A DNA stretch of 64,000 nt from JANMZO01 sp963763135 (lineage in GTDB: Bacteria > Actinomycetota > Acidimicrobiia > Acidimicrobiales > JANYDT01). The notes below the pieces were generated by a model, which worked only from the letters and a program-made list of their open reading frames with translations, was not told where the DNA came from and did not search any database. Numbering within the stretch: the stretch's first letter is position 1; each line of letters opens with the position of its first letter. Position numbers and translations under genes: made by a program. Location: contig CAVXNJ010000001.1 in the NCBI GenBank assembly GCA_963763135.1, positions 62,001 through 126,000 of the forward strand, read 5' to 3'. Shown in pieces: positions 38,211 through 47,934 of this stretch.

Positions 38211-40889
38211 ATGGGCGACACACCAGGATCAGAGCGGGCGATGGATACCGCCTGGGCCGCGCGCTCAGCCTCCGAAGCGGTACTAGGTGCACTTAGTTCC
38301 TCGGCAGAGGGTCTCTCCGGGGAAGATGCGGCCGAACGACTCCGACGGTATGGGCCCAACGTCCTGGCATCGAGGGTCGTCACCGCCTTCGACGTTCTCC
38401 TTCGCCAACTCCGCAACCCGCTCCTCATTCTGCTGCTCGGAGCCGCGACCATCTCCGGCGCCACCGGGGCGATCACCGACGCCGCGATCATCGCCGTCAT
38501 CGTCGCATTGAGTATCGGCCTCGGGTTCATCAACGAATACCGCTCCGAGACGGCGGTGGCGAAGCTGCACAACGACATTCACCACAACGCGTCCGTCTGG
38601 CGCGATGGAATGCACGCCAGGGTTGATATCAGACAACTCGTGCCCGGCGATGTCATCGAGCTTCGCCTGGGCGACATCATCCCCGCGGACGCCCGAATCC
38701 TCAGTGCGACGGAACTGGAATGCGACGAAGCCGTGCTGACCGGAGAATCAGCCCCGGCGGCGAAGTCGGCGGAGCCACCGGAGTCCGATCCAACCCGACC
38801 CGGCCCGACAGACGCTGCAGCCGACACTTCGACCATCGCGTTCATGGGCACGGTGGTCCGGCAGGGATTCGGTCAAGCCGTCATCGTGGCGACCGGATCA
38901 ACCACCGCATTCGGCAGGATCGCCGTCGGGCTCACGGAGCGCCAGACCGATACCGCCTTCCAAACCGGCCTGCGTCAGTTCTCCAAACTCCTGGTGAAGG
39001 TCGCCGGTGTTCTCACCGTTTCAATCTTCGCAATCAACCTGATACTTCACCGACCGCTAATTGACGCGTTGCTGTTCTCGTTGGCTATCGCGATTGGGAT
39101 CACACCTCAGCTCCTGCCTGCCATCGTGAGTGTGAGTCTTTCGAGCGGCGCCCGCCAACTCGCCAAGCGGAAAGTCCTCGTCAAACGTCTCGTCACCATT
39201 GAGGACCTGGGAAACATCGAGGTGCTGTTCACCGACAAGACCGGCACCCTGACCGAAGGGAGTATCACTTTTTCGGCCGCTCTCGATCCGACAGGCCACG
39301 AAGCCCGGAACGTCTTCGAAGACGGCCTCCTCTGCAACGAGGCGACCGGGGTCGGATCCGACGCGATCGAAGGGAACACCCTCGATGTGGCGCTGTGGCA
39401 ATCCACCGACGCCGCGTCAGATGACACACGGACCAGGATCGCCGCCGCCCCGCGTCTGGCGCTGCTTCCGTTTGATCACGAACGGCAAATGTCATCGGTC
39501 CTGATCAACCACGAAGGCAACGCTCGACTGATCACCAAAGGGGCTCCCGAAGTCGTGCTCTCCCGCTGTTCGGGCGTTTCCGACGAAGCAAGGGAAGTCC
39601 TCGAAAAGCTCTTTGCCGACGGAGCGCGGGTCGTAGCCGTGGCGGGGCGTGAGGCCAAACCGGCCGATCACATCCTCCCCGACGACGAGCAGAACCTCGC
39701 GCTGATCGGATTTCTCACGTTCGTTGATAGACCGAAGGCCGACGCGGGCGACGCCATCGCGAAACTGCACCGCCTCGGTATCAAGGTCAAGATCATCACG
39801 GGCGACAACGGATCCGTGGCCTCGAAAGTGTGTCGCGACCTTGGCCTCCGGGTCGATGGGGTCCTCACCGGTATTGACATTGCGAAGCTCGATGACGATG
39901 CACTCGTGGCCGCGATCCCGCGCACGACGGTCTTCGCGAGGGTTGACCCTGAGCAGAAGTCACGCATCATCAAGATGGCCCGGCGTTCCGGCGCCGACGT
40001 GGCCTTCATGGGTGATGGAGTAAACGACGCTGTCGCTCTGCACTCCGCTGATGTCGGCATATCGGTTGATTCCGCGACCGACGTGGCCAAGGACGCCGCA
40101 GACATTGTGCTGCTCGACAAGGACCTCGGGGTCCTCGCGGAAGGAGTGGTCGAAGGTCGGCGGATCTTTGCCAACACGTTGAAGTATGTGTTGATGGCCA
40201 CCTCATCGAACTTCGGCAACATGTTCAGCGCCGCCGGAGCGTCGCTGTTTCTCACCTTCCTCCCGATGCTGCCGAGCCAGATTCTCTTGAACAATCTGCT
40301 CTACGACGTGGGTCAGCTCGCGATCCCGAGCGACGAAGTCGATTCCGAGATCCTCAGCCGGCCCGCAGCATGGGACATCTCGTTCGTTCGGAAGTTCATG
40401 ATGACCTTCGGACCGATCAGCTCGATCTTCGATTTCACCACGTTCTTCGTCATGCTCGGAGTCCTGCACGCAAACCACGCCGAGTTCCGCAGCGGATGGT
40501 TCGTCGAAAGCCTGGCCACCCAGACACTCGTCGTCTTTCTGATTCGGACCCGGCGCGTCCCGTTCTTTTCCAGCCGACCGAGCCGCGCCATGCTCATCAC
40601 GCCGGTGGCTTGTGCCGCCGTCGGCGCGGTGCTCCCGTTCTCGCCGTTTGCGAAGATGCTCGGTTTCACGGCACTCCCGCTGTCGTTCTTCCTCATTCTC
40701 ATCGGGATGATATTCGGGTACCTGATACTCATCGAGACTGCGAAGAAGCGCTTCTACCGGACTCGTCGTCCGAGCCGCTCCGCGCCGACCCACGCTCAAC
40801 GGCGCGACGTGCGAATCCGTCGTCGGGCACACCGTTTCGTGGAGCACCGGGGACCGCGAAGCTCCAGGGAGAAGCGAGGATCTCGTTGA
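38211..40889 (+). CDS. mgtA: Mg2+-importing type P-type ATPase
   Basis: 892 residues of the P3B/MgtA group. Seen: actuator region VLTGESAPAAKSAEP, phosphorylation site VLFTDKTGTLTEGSI, KGAPEVVLSR (nucleotide domain), DGVNDAVALHSADVGISVDSATD hinge, and a C-terminal membrane block with LNNLLYDVGQLAIPSDEVD and FGPISSIFDFTTFFVML, characteristic of MgtA/MgtB. Membrane segments lie at ~70-110, 265-300 and in the last 200 residues. It most likely moves Mg2+ into the cell. No MgtC-like or regulatory leader gene is evident upstream. Confidence 0.92.
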   Translation: MGDTPGSERAMDTAWAARSASEAVLGALSSSAEGLSGEDAAERLRRYGPNVLASRVVTAFDVLLRQLRNPLLILLLGAATISGATGAITDAAIIAVIVALSIGLGFINEYRSETAVAKLHNDIHHNASVWRDGMHARVDIRQLVPGDVIELRLGDIIPADARILSATELECDEAVLTGESAPAAKSAEPPESDPTRPGPTDAAADTSTIAFMGTVVRQGFGQAVIVATGSTTAFGRIAVGLTERQTDTAFQTGLRQFSKLLVKVAGVLTVSIFAINLILHRPLIDALLFSLAIAIGITPQLLPAIVSVSLSSGARQLAKRKVLVKRLVTIEDLGNIEVLFTDKTGTLTEGSITFSAALDPTGHEARNVFEDGLLCNEATGVGSDAIEGNTLDVALWQSTDAASDDTRTRIAAAPRLALLPFDHERQMSSVLINHEGNARLITKGAPEVVLSRCSGVSDEAREVLEKLFADGARVVAVAGREAKPADHILPDDEQNLALIGFLTFVDRPKADAGDAIAKLHRLGIKVKIITGDNGSVASKVCRDLGLRVDGVLTGIDIAKLDDDALVAAIPRTTVFARVDPEQKSRIIKMARRSGADVAFMGDGVNDAVALHSADVGISVDSATDVAKDAADIVLLDKDLGVLAEGVVEGRRIFANTLKYVLMATSSNFGNMFSAAGASLFLTFLPMLPSQILLNNLLYDVGQLAIPSDEVDSEILSRPAAWDISFVRKFMMTFGPISSIFDFTTFFVMLGVLHANHAEFRSGWFVESLATQTLVVFLIRTRRVPFFSSRPSRAMLITPVACAAVGAVLPFSPFAKMLGFTALPLSFFLILIGMIFGYLILIETAKKRFYRTRRPSRSAPTHAQRRDVRIRRRAHRFVEHRGPRSSREKRGSR

Positions 40890-40970
40890 CGTTTCGTTTC
40901 TCCTCGTCTGGGTAACGGCGACAACGCCGGATCGACACGATCTTCAGGCAACGAACGTCACGGGGACAAG

Positions 40971-41825
40971 ATGGCCAGCCAGCAAACGACCACGATCGCG
41001 GCCCGCATGGAACACGGGTCGAAGATCTACATGATCGGTGGCACAGAAGTGCGGGCTCTCGACGACATCACCGTTTCCTTCGAGACCAGCCGCTTCACGG
41101 CGATCATGGGCCCGTCGGGTTCGGGTAAGTCCACGCTGATGCACTGTTTGGCCGGGCTCGACGACCTCTCCTCGGGCGCTGCATTCATCGGCGACGAGAA
41201 CGTGACCGACATGAACGAACGGGCCCGAACCCGCCTTCGCCGAGAACGCATTGGCTTCATCTTTCAGTCATTCAACCTGATACCGACGCTCAACGCCGTC
41301 GAGAACATCATGCTCCCCGAACGGCTTGCGAAAACCGACGTCGACAAGTCCTGGTTCGATCAAGTGATCGCTCGGGTCCACTTGGAAGACCGGCTCAAGC
41401 ACACGCCGAATGAACTGTCGGGCGGCCAGCAACAACGGGTGGCTGTCGCCCGGGCGCTCGTCGCCAAACCCCAGATCATTTTCGCCGACGAACCGACTGG
41501 CAACCTCGATTCCAAAGTCGGTGCCGAGATTCTGAGATTCATGCGCAACGCGGTCGACGAGTTCGGCCAGACCATCGTGATGGTGTCACATGACCCGGTC
41601 GCGGCCTCGTACGCCGACCGGATCGTCTTCCTCGCCGACGGAAAGATCGCCGACGAAATGCTGAAGCCGACGGCTGCGGGCATCCTCGACCACCTCAAAC
41701 AACTTGACGCGATCTCGACCGATCCTCCTCTGCAACCCGTCGCCTCGTTGTCCGAAACGACACGCTCCGCCGAGCCAAACACGGTCGAGGGCTCTGACGC
41801 CCAGCCACGAATGACCCAGCCATGA
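40971..41825 (+). CDS. ABC transporter ATP-binding protein, MacB/LolD-like
   Basis: 284 residues. Walker A MGPSGSGKSTLMHCLAGLD, Q-loop FIFQSFNLIPTLNAVEN, signature ELSGGQQQRVAVARAL, Walker B IIFADEPTGNLD, and H-loop VMVSHDPVAAS are all present. A 60-residue acidic tail follows the ATPase core. The stop overlaps the permease start (ATGA), so the two form one exporter. Such pairs work on lipoproteins, peptides, antibiotics or cell division; the cargo is unknown. Confidence 0.94.
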   Translation: MASQQTTTIAARMEHGSKIYMIGGTEVRALDDITVSFETSRFTAIMGPSGSGKSTLMHCLAGLDDLSSGAAFIGDENVTDMNERARTRLRRERIGFIFQSFNLIPTLNAVENIMLPERLAKTDVDKSWFDQVIARVHLEDRLKHTPNELSGGQQQRVAVARALVAKPQIIFADEPTGNLDSKVGAEILRFMRNAVDEFGQTIVMVSHDPVAASYADRIVFLADGKIADEMLKPTAAGILDHLKQLDAISTDPPLQPVASLSETTRSAEPNTVEGSDAQPRMTQP

Positions 41826-44353
41826 CTCTCATAGCGTGGCGAAACATCATCCGACACAAGGTCCGTTCCGCGTTTCTCGCATTGTGCATCGTGATCGGTG
41901 TCGCATTCGTGGCTGGGACATTTGTCTTGACCGACACCATAAAGAATGTGTTCACCAAGGTGTTCGACGAGGCCTACCAGGGCGTCGACGTAAGCGTCCG
42001 AACAAGAAGTGCATTTGGGAGCACCGAGGTGAAGCCACCTATGCCGGCATCGCTTCTGGCCACCGTGAGATCCGTTCCCGGTGTCCGCCTGGCCGAAGGC
42101 GACGTGTTCACCACCGGTGGACGCATTTTCGATCTGAACAATGAACCGGTCGGCAACCAGTTCGCTCCGACGTTCCTGGCCAGTTGGCCGGTCGAATCGA
42201 GCCTGAGTTCGTTTTCCATCGCGACGGGTTCCGTACCGAACGGCTCCGATGAGGTGGTCATCGATCTACAGGCTGTCACCCAGGGAAAATTCAAACTCGG
42301 TGACAGTGTCCGGGTGCAGACGTCGGTTGGCATCAAGAATTTTCGACTCGTCGGTACCGCAAAATACGGAACGGCAAGCAATCTCGGTGGTGCATCAGCC
42401 GCCCTGTTCGACCTCATCACCGCGCAAACGATCACGGGCCGAACCGGCACCTTCGACGACATCGCGATCGCCGCGGTCGACGGCGTTACACCATCGACTT
42501 TGCAAGACCGCGTGCAGAAGGCAATCGGCGCCAAGTACGAAGCGGTCACGGGTACCGAGCTGAGTTCTGAGAGCACCGCTTCCATCAACAGCGGGTTCTC
42601 GTTCGTGACGACGTTTCTCCTGGCGTTCGCCGGCATCTCGCTTTTCGTCGGAGCCTCGATCGTGTACAACACGTTCGGCATCGTGGTCGCCCAGCGCACG
42701 AAGGAAATGGCGCTGCTTCGCGCTCTGGGCGCCGACGGCGAGCAGGTGATCGGATCGGTCCTGATCGAGTCGGTCATCATCGGACTCCTGGCATCAGCTC
42801 TCGGTCTCGCCGGCGGAATCGGATTGGCCATCGGCATGATGAAGCTGCTGGGTGCGATCGGGTTCAAACTTCCGACCGGTCCCGTCACTATCCTCACTCG
42901 CACAATTCTTGTGAGCATCCTCGGGGGCATCCTGATCACGGTCGTCTCGGCTGTCGCACCGGCATTTCGAGCTTCGAGAGTTCCTCCGCTGGCGGCCGTT
43001 CGACACGTCACGGTCAGCACGACCAGGCAGAAGCGATCCCGGTTTTCGTTAGGGCTGGGAATGCTGGTGCTCGGTGTCGGTCTCACGGGGTGGGGAGCTC
43101 GCTCCATGAGCCTCATCTGGTTGGGCATCGGAGCGCTGAGCACGATGATCGGCGCATCACTATGTGCACCTACCATTGTCGGTCCGTTCGTTCACGTTCT
43201 GGCCGCCCCGATCCGAAAGTTCCGGGGCATCTCCGGACAACTCGCCGAGGAGAACGCCACGCGCAGCGCCAGACGCACCGCAGACACCGCTGCTGCACTC
43301 ATGATCGGCACTACCCTGATCGCGGCCTCCTTGGTCTTGGCGAGTTCAATCAGCACTTCGACCGACCGGATACTGGCCCAGGGGTTGCACGCCGAACTGA
43401 TCGTGTCAGCGGGTGGAATAACCGGCCTCGGCACGGAAGCAACAGCGGCCATCGCCAAGGTCCCCGGCGTATCGAGTGTGGCTCCCTACCGCTACGGTGC
43501 TTTCAAGATCGGCGACTCCACCAAGCAGTTGTCGGCGATGTCGGGAGAATCCCTCGACGCGACAAACCCGGCCGACGCACTGGATCTAGACGTTACGTCG
43601 GGTTCCATGTTGGCCGTCGAGCAGGGTGGGGTGGCCGTATCGGAGCGGGTCGCCGACGACAACGGGTGGAACGTGAGCGACAAGCTCACCATGGTGTTCG
43701 CGTCGGGCACCCATCAGCTTCCCATCGTGGCCCTCTATAAGACCACGGCCTTCGGCGACTACTTCATCTCGCTGACAACCCATAAGGCGTTCTACACCGA
43801 CTCGGCCGACCAACTGGTGTTTGTTCGGGTCGCCCAGGGAACCGATCTCACAACGGTGGAGGCCGAAGTGGCCGCGGCATTGAAGACCGCGGCACCAGCC
43901 GCCAAGGTACAGAGTCGCAAACAGTACGCCAGCCAAATCCGTGCCCAGGTCAGCCAGATTCTGAACCTGATCACCGGACTCGTTCTTCTCGCTATCTTCA
44001 TCGCATTACTAGGTGTACTTATCACTATGCTTCTCTCCGTGCTCGAAAGAACCCACGAATTGGGGCTTCTGCGGGCAATCGGCATGGATCGACGCGACAT
44101 CCGTTCCATGGTCCGTTGGGAAGCGGCGATCATCTCGACCTTTGGCGCCGTACTCGGGCTCGTGCTCGGGGTCGGGCTCGGGTACGCCCTGAGCCGACTT
44201 CTTCGAGAACAGGGAATCAATGCGATCGAGATTCCGATTCGTTCCCTCATCACGCTCGTGATCGCCATCACGCTGGCCGGAGTGGCGGCTTCGCTGTACC
44301 CCGCCCGGCGAGCATCGCACCTCAACATCCTTACGGCGATCGCCACCGATTGA
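41822..44353 (+). CDS. FtsX-like ABC permease (two-domain)
   Basis: 843 residues with an N-terminal membrane segment (FLALCIVIGVAFVAGTFVL), a large extracytoplasmic domain, a three-helix FtsX core (TFLLAFAGISLFVGASIVYN ... GILITVVSAVAPAFRASRVPPLAAVR), then a second copy of the same plan (IAASLVLASSISTS ... LVLLAIFIALLGVLITMLLSVLERTHELGLLRAIGM ... GVAASLYPARRAS). This duplicated form is typical of actinobacterial MacB-type permeases. It partners the preceding ATPase. Confidence 0.92.
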   Translation: MTLIAWRNIIRHKVRSAFLALCIVIGVAFVAGTFVLTDTIKNVFTKVFDEAYQGVDVSVRTRSAFGSTEVKPPMPASLLATVRSVPGVRLAEGDVFTTGGRIFDLNNEPVGNQFAPTFLASWPVESSLSSFSIATGSVPNGSDEVVIDLQAVTQGKFKLGDSVRVQTSVGIKNFRLVGTAKYGTASNLGGASAALFDLITAQTITGRTGTFDDIAIAAVDGVTPSTLQDRVQKAIGAKYEAVTGTELSSESTASINSGFSFVTTFLLAFAGISLFVGASIVYNTFGIVVAQRTKEMALLRALGADGEQVIGSVLIESVIIGLLASALGLAGGIGLAIGMMKLLGAIGFKLPTGPVTILTRTILVSILGGILITVVSAVAPAFRASRVPPLAAVRHVTVSTTRQKRSRFSLGLGMLVLGVGLTGWGARSMSLIWLGIGALSTMIGASLCAPTIVGPFVHVLAAPIRKFRGISGQLAEENATRSARRTADTAAALMIGTTLIAASLVLASSISTSTDRILAQGLHAELIVSAGGITGLGTEATAAIAKVPGVSSVAPYRYGAFKIGDSTKQLSAMSGESLDATNPADALDLDVTSGSMLAVEQGGVAVSERVADDNGWNVSDKLTMVFASGTHQLPIVALYKTTAFGDYFISLTTHKAFYTDSADQLVFVRVAQGTDLTTVEAEVAAALKTAAPAAKVQSRKQYASQIRAQVSQILNLITGLVLLAIFIALLGVLITMLLSVLERTHELGLLRAIGMDRRDIRSMVRWEAAIISTFGAVLGLVLGVGLGYALSRLLREQGINAIEIPIRSLITLVIAITLAGVAASLYPARRASHLNILTAIATD

Positions 44354-44512
44354 AGTCGGGCCACGATCGCCAAGTCGGTCGTGCTCGCTGCGTTTTCGTC
44401 GTCGGGGCTCCGTCGTGGTCTCAGCCGTCGGGGTCTCGTCGTCGGGGCGACATCCCTACCGACGAATCGACCGATGACACCGTGAAGACTGTTCGTCTGG
44501 CACCGAGCAGAG

Positions 44513-45235
44513 TCAACCCGTCACGGCATTGAAGAGTTGGCCGACGCCCGCCGTTACGGCGATGGCCGTCGTGCCACCAAGAGCGACCCTCAACGAGGCT
44601 CGGGCAACGCTGGCGCCGCCAGCGTGGGCCGCCGCCGCACCAAGGAGAACAAGTGCCAGCAGCGAGGTCGCGATCAATACGCCGACTCGGAGTGCGGCCG
44701 GCGCAACGACGAGAGCGACCATCGGCAAAGCCGCTCCCAACGAGAAGCTCGCCGCCGATGAAAGCGCGGCCTGGATAGGGCGAGCACGGCCTTCTTCAGT
44801 CAGGCCCAACTCGTCGCGAGCATGCGCAGCAAGGGCGTCGCTCTCCGTCAGGGCTTTCGCGACCGCCAATGCCAGATCGGCTGGCACTCCGCGCTTCATG
44901 TAGATCCCCCGGAGCTCGTGCAGTTCCCCGGCCGGATCCGCCGCGAGCTCGGCTCTTTCTCGCGCCAGGTCAGCCGAAGCAATGTCGGACTGCGAGCTCA
45001 CCGAGACATACTCGCCCGCTGCCATCGACATCGCACCTGCGACCAACGAAGCGCCCGCAGCAGTCACCACCGCCGCGTGGGAGGCGCCCGAGGCAAACAC
45101 GCCAATCGCCACGCTGGCCACGGAAACGATTCCGTCATCGGCACCGAGCACGACAGCGCGAACCCAACCGGAGCGGGCGCCCCGGTGCTTCTCGGTCAGC
45201 GCGCCAGCACGGCCGGAGGCGGTGTACGAGATCAC
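44513..45235 (-). CDS. VIT/CCC1-family metal transporter
   Basis: 240 residues, Ala- and Val-rich, with membrane helices near 25-45, 50-75, 155-180, 185-205 and 215-235. The family motifs LGADDGIVSVASVAIGVFASG and GAMSMAAGEYVSVSSQSDIASADLARER are clear; the latter starts the cytosolic metal-binding region. It is expected to move Fe2+ or Mn2+. The GTG at 45235 overlaps the CBS gene stop by 4 bp (GTGA), placing it in an operon after that gene and the flavin-type split-barrel gene. With Dps and SOD nearby, iron/oxidative stress is a coherent theme. Confidence 0.88.
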   Translation of the reverse strand: MISYTASGRAGALTEKHRGARSGWVRAVVLGADDGIVSVASVAIGVFASGASHAAVVTAAGASLVAGAMSMAAGEYVSVSSQSDIASADLARERAELAADPAGELHELRGIYMKRGVPADLALAVAKALTESDALAAHARDELGLTEEGRARPIQAALSSAASFSLGAALPMVALVVAPAALRVGVLIATSLLALVLLGAAAAHAGGASVARASLRVALGGTTAIAVTAGVGQLFNAVTG

Positions 45236-45708
45236 GGGAGACCTCCACCATCGAAGGCGGACGTGTCGGACGTGGTCCCGAAGAACTTCGGAAGCGCCTG
45301 ACCCATCGCATCGGATCCGACGAGCGCCCGGTACACGCTGCGAGCCGTTATTACACGAACTTCCCGGTCCAGCACCACAGCCAGATCCCAACCGTTGTCA
45401 ACGACCGACACCGCGGCATCGAACAACGTCATGTCGGCCGCCAAGACCGGCAACACCGGATAGTCGCTCGGGGCCAGAACGCTGTCGGAATCCGGACTCC
45501 GCCGGACAGCACTCGTCATCATCGCGGGAACAGTTACGTGGCGAACGAATTCACCGTCCAACAGAACGCAACTTACGAACGGCCCGAGCATCATCAACTG
45601 CCACGGGACCTGCCACAACGTGCCAGGTCGCATTGCCACAATGCGTTCCGCCGGCAACTCGCCCACCGTCGCCGGCTGTTCCACCGACATCGCCTCTGAC
45701 GCTGACAC
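45232..45708 (-). CDS. Putative CBS-domain protein
   Basis: 158 residues with two repeats of ~55 that fit a CBS pair: first ATVGELPAERIVAMRP ... FVSCVLLDGEFVRHVTVPAM, then LPVLAADMTLFDAAVSVVDNG ... LAVVLDREVRVITARSVYRALV. CBS pairs usually bind adenosine nucleotides and regulate a partner. Similarity is moderate. The start is a GTG at 45708, 5 bp after the split-barrel stop, and the stop overlaps the VIT gene, so control of the transporter is a reasonable inference. Confidence 0.65.
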   Translation of the reverse strand: MSASEAMSVEQPATVGELPAERIVAMRPGTLWQVPWQLMMLGPFVSCVLLDGEFVRHVTVPAMMTSAVRRSPDSDSVLAPSDYPVLPVLAADMTLFDAAVSVVDNGWDLAVVLDREVRVITARSVYRALVGSDAMGQALPKFFGTTSDTSAFDGGGLP

Positions 45709-45713
45709 GAACC

Positions 45714-46361
45714 TCAGCCCGTAATCGGTGGGATGTTGAGCGTGCCGCGGTCTCCGGGCGAAAACGGGTTGATACCTGTGAGCGCCACTTTGGCCGAGGC
45801 CAGCATGCGACTGAACGACCCTCCGCGAGCTACCCAGAATTCAACTACGTCGCTGGTTACACAAAGCAGTCGCAACGACGGATCGTCGGGTCCCATGAAC
45901 AGTTCTTTCAATTCCACCCGCCACAAACGCTCGGACCGGACCGAATCACGGAGAATCGTTCCGATACCGGAGATGCAGGTCCATTTGTCATGCGGCTCAT
46001 CGCTCACCGTGACGTTGATCGTCTTCGGGTTTTCCGCCAACTGCCGAACCCAGTCGGAACGGATGTCAACAAAGGCCCAGAGGCGTGCATCGTCGTCGAG
46101 TTCCATGAGGGCGAGCGGCCGGCTGTGCAGATGCCCGTCGTCGGCTGGGCTGGCCACCACCATCACTCGAGCTCCGTGCAACAACTCTCGAAGACGACGT
46201 CTCGCATCTACACCGTCGAGATGCTCCTCTGGCAGCGCATCACCGGGCGCCAGTGGTCGCCACCCGGATTCGTTCGTTGCCGGATCGATCGTGACTGTCT
46301 CAGACACCTCCGAGTCGGACGCATCCGAGCCGGTTGGCGTGTCAGGGGTCGTGGTGCTCAT
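45714..46361 (-). CDS. Pyridoxamine 5'-phosphate oxidase-like FMN split-barrel protein
   Basis: 215 residues. The ATG at 46361 has AGGAGAGGAA just upstream; the longer frame upstream has no such site. The first ~45 residues are Ser/Thr/Asp-rich. The fold then reads RRLRELLHGARVMVVASPADDGHLHSRPLALMELDDDARLWAFVDIRSDW ... NPKTINVTVSD, the pattern of general-stress-protein-26-like split barrels that bind FMN, F420 or haem. It is the first gene of the split-barrel/CBS/VIT operon. The role is probably redox defence (inference). Confidence 0.82.
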   Translation of the reverse strand: MSTTTPDTPTGSDASDSEVSETVTIDPATNESGWRPLAPGDALPEEHLDGVDARRRLRELLHGARVMVVASPADDGHLHSRPLALMELDDDARLWAFVDIRSDWVRQLAENPKTINVTVSDEPHDKWTCISGIGTILRDSVRSERLWRVELKELFMGPDDPSLRLLCVTSDVVEFWVARGGSFSRMLASAKVALTGINPFSPGDRGTLNIPPITG

Positions 46362-46441
46362 CGGTTCCTCTCCTGACTTCGCGGGAACGGCGGCGTCAGG
46401 AGCAACCCATACCCGACTGTCGTCCGGTGAAACGCCACGGG

Positions 46442-47101
46442 CTAGCGGACCTTGGATTTGCGGGCCGTTTTCGTGGCCACGGACCGAGCCGCGTCGATCT
46501 CCGTGGCCGCCCCGGCGTTCGACATGCCTCCCGCCCAATCAGCCAGGTGGGCTCGGATGAACCAGTGATAGCGCTCCAGCACCCCAACCTGTCCGACGAG
46601 GAGATCCTCAGCGATTGGATCGATTTCGCCGACGTCTTCCACGGCCTTACGGTGAGCGGAGATGACGCCCTGATAGACCAGGTCGAGGGCCCCGAGATGC
46701 GACAGAGCATCAGCGCGGTCGAGGGAGTAGTCAGACCAGGTGCGGTCCCTCACCAGCCGCCCCACAAGGCCACTCGGTGAACTTCCCATGGTCGCAATAC
46801 GCTCCGCCAGATCGTCGACCATCGAAGCGACTCCGGCGTACTGGGGATCCAGCATCTGATGCACGCTTATGAAATTCGGACCGACCACGTTCCAGTGGAT
46901 GTGCTTCAACGTCAACGTCAGGTCGATCAGGCTGTCCAAACGGGTCTGGAGTACATCAGCGACTTTCTTGCCACCGGCCAAACTAAGGGTAGGTACGGTG
47001 AAAGACATCGCCCGGCCCGAGGTCACCGACCGCAGAAGGGTGCGGTTGGACGCAAGTTCCCGGGCCCGCGAGGCCGATCGCGATGTGGCATTTTTCGCCA
47101 T
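46442..47101 (-). CDS. dps: Dps ferritin-like DNA-protection protein
   Basis: 219 residues. The ATG at 47101 has AGGAGAATCACC upstream. The N-terminal ~45 residues are basic (AKNATSRSASRARELASNRT), a likely DNA-binding tail, and a Lys/Arg-rich tail (KTARKSKVR) closes the chain. The four-helix core carries the ferroxidase residues HIHWNVVG and MVDDLAERIATMG (His, Asp, Glu), with a second His in RYHWFIRAHL. It stores iron as ferric oxide and shields DNA. It is divergent from the superoxide dismutase gene. Confidence 0.93.
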   Translation of the reverse strand: MAKNATSRSASRARELASNRTLLRSVTSGRAMSFTVPTLSLAGGKKVADVLQTRLDSLIDLTLTLKHIHWNVVGPNFISVHQMLDPQYAGVASMVDDLAERIATMGSSPSGLVGRLVRDRTWSDYSLDRADALSHLGALDLVYQGVISAHRKAVEDVGEIDPIAEDLLVGQVGVLERYHWFIRAHLADWAGGMSNAGAATEIDAARSVATKTARKSKVR

Positions 47102-47221
47102 GGTGATTCTCCTGAACGTTGTAAGCGTTTCGTCGGTGACGGTTCGCGCCGGTATTTCCAACGCGAAGTCGCACTACCCGTCGTGATCCCCGGATAAACG
47201 CGTCGCAGGTGTTTACTTCAC

Positions 47222-47233
47222 CCCCTCGAGGGG
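47222..47233. promoter_or_regulatory. 12-bp perfect palindrome before the SOD gene
   Basis: CCCCTCGAGGGG at 47222-47233, 12 bases before the SOD ATG, in the 144-bp dps/SOD divergent region. It would overlap the SOD leader and could be an operator or a translation-blocking hairpin. The SOD gene has no other good Shine-Dalgarno site within 10 bases. Confidence 0.45.
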
Positions 47234-47245
47234 TAATTCCTATGC

Positions 47246-47872
47246 ATGGCTACTAACACCACCACTTATTCCTTACCGTCGCTTCCGTACGAGCTGGATG
47301 CGTTGGCCCCCGTTCTTAGTGCCGAACTGCTAGATCTTCACTACAACAAGCACCACAACGCTTACGTGAAGAAGGCGAATGAACTCGTCGACACGCTGTC
47401 GTCGCTTGCGGCTGATGCGGACCCGTCGGCGCTGCTGCGGGCACTCAGCTTCAATGTCAGCGGACACGCTCTGCACTCGCTTTTCTGGGAGTCCATGAGT
47501 CCCGCTTCGACGAAACCATCCGAAGCCCTCAAAGCCGAGATCACCAGATCGTTCGGTTCCGAGGAACTTCTCCAGTCCCGTCTGACGGCCGCTGTTAGCA
47601 AACTCGCCGGCAGCGGTTGGGGGGCACTGGTCTGGGAACCGATGGCCAAGCGTCTGGCTGTCGTTCAGCTCCATGACCATCAAAGCGACTTCATCGTCGG
47701 CTCTACACCACTTCTGGTGATCGACGGATGGGAGCACGCCTACTACCTCGACTACCGCTCAGATCGTGAAGCCTGGGCCAAGAAGTTCTTCGAAGTGGCC
47801 GACTGGGCCAGCGCCTCCAAGCGGTTCAGCGCACTCTCCCAGTCGACTTCCAAATCGGCGGCCGCCGCATAG
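47246..47872 (+). CDS. Fe/Mn superoxide dismutase
   Basis: 208 residues, normal length. Metal ligands: the first His in LHYNKHHNAYV (after LPYELDAL), the second in NVSGHALHSLFWE, and Asp and His in VIDGWEHAYYLDY. It removes superoxide. The SGHALH spacing departs slightly from the usual GGHxNH. A Ser/Ala-rich tail of ~15 residues follows. Fe or Mn preference cannot be read safely. It lies between dps and a small membrane-protein gene. Confidence 0.94.
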   Translation: MATNTTTYSLPSLPYELDALAPVLSAELLDLHYNKHHNAYVKKANELVDTLSSLAADADPSALLRALSFNVSGHALHSLFWESMSPASTKPSEALKAEITRSFGSEELLQSRLTAAVSKLAGSGWGALVWEPMAKRLAVVQLHDHQSDFIVGSTPLLVIDGWEHAYYLDYRSDREAWAKKFFEVADWASASKRFSALSQSTSKSAAAA

Positions 47873-47886
47873 CGGACCGTCGTACC

Positions 47887-47924
47887 CAGAACACCGCTAC
47901 ACGAACAGAACACCGTTACACGAA
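47887..47924 (+). repeat. Two tandem 19-bp repeats before a small membrane-protein gene
   Basis: CAGAACACCGCTACACGAA at 47887-47905 and the same with one change at 47906-47924. The second copy ends just upstream of AAAGGGAA, the Shine-Dalgarno region of the next gene. Could be a regulator site or a simple duplication. Confidence 0.7.
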
Positions 47925-47934
47925 AGGGAACCTA

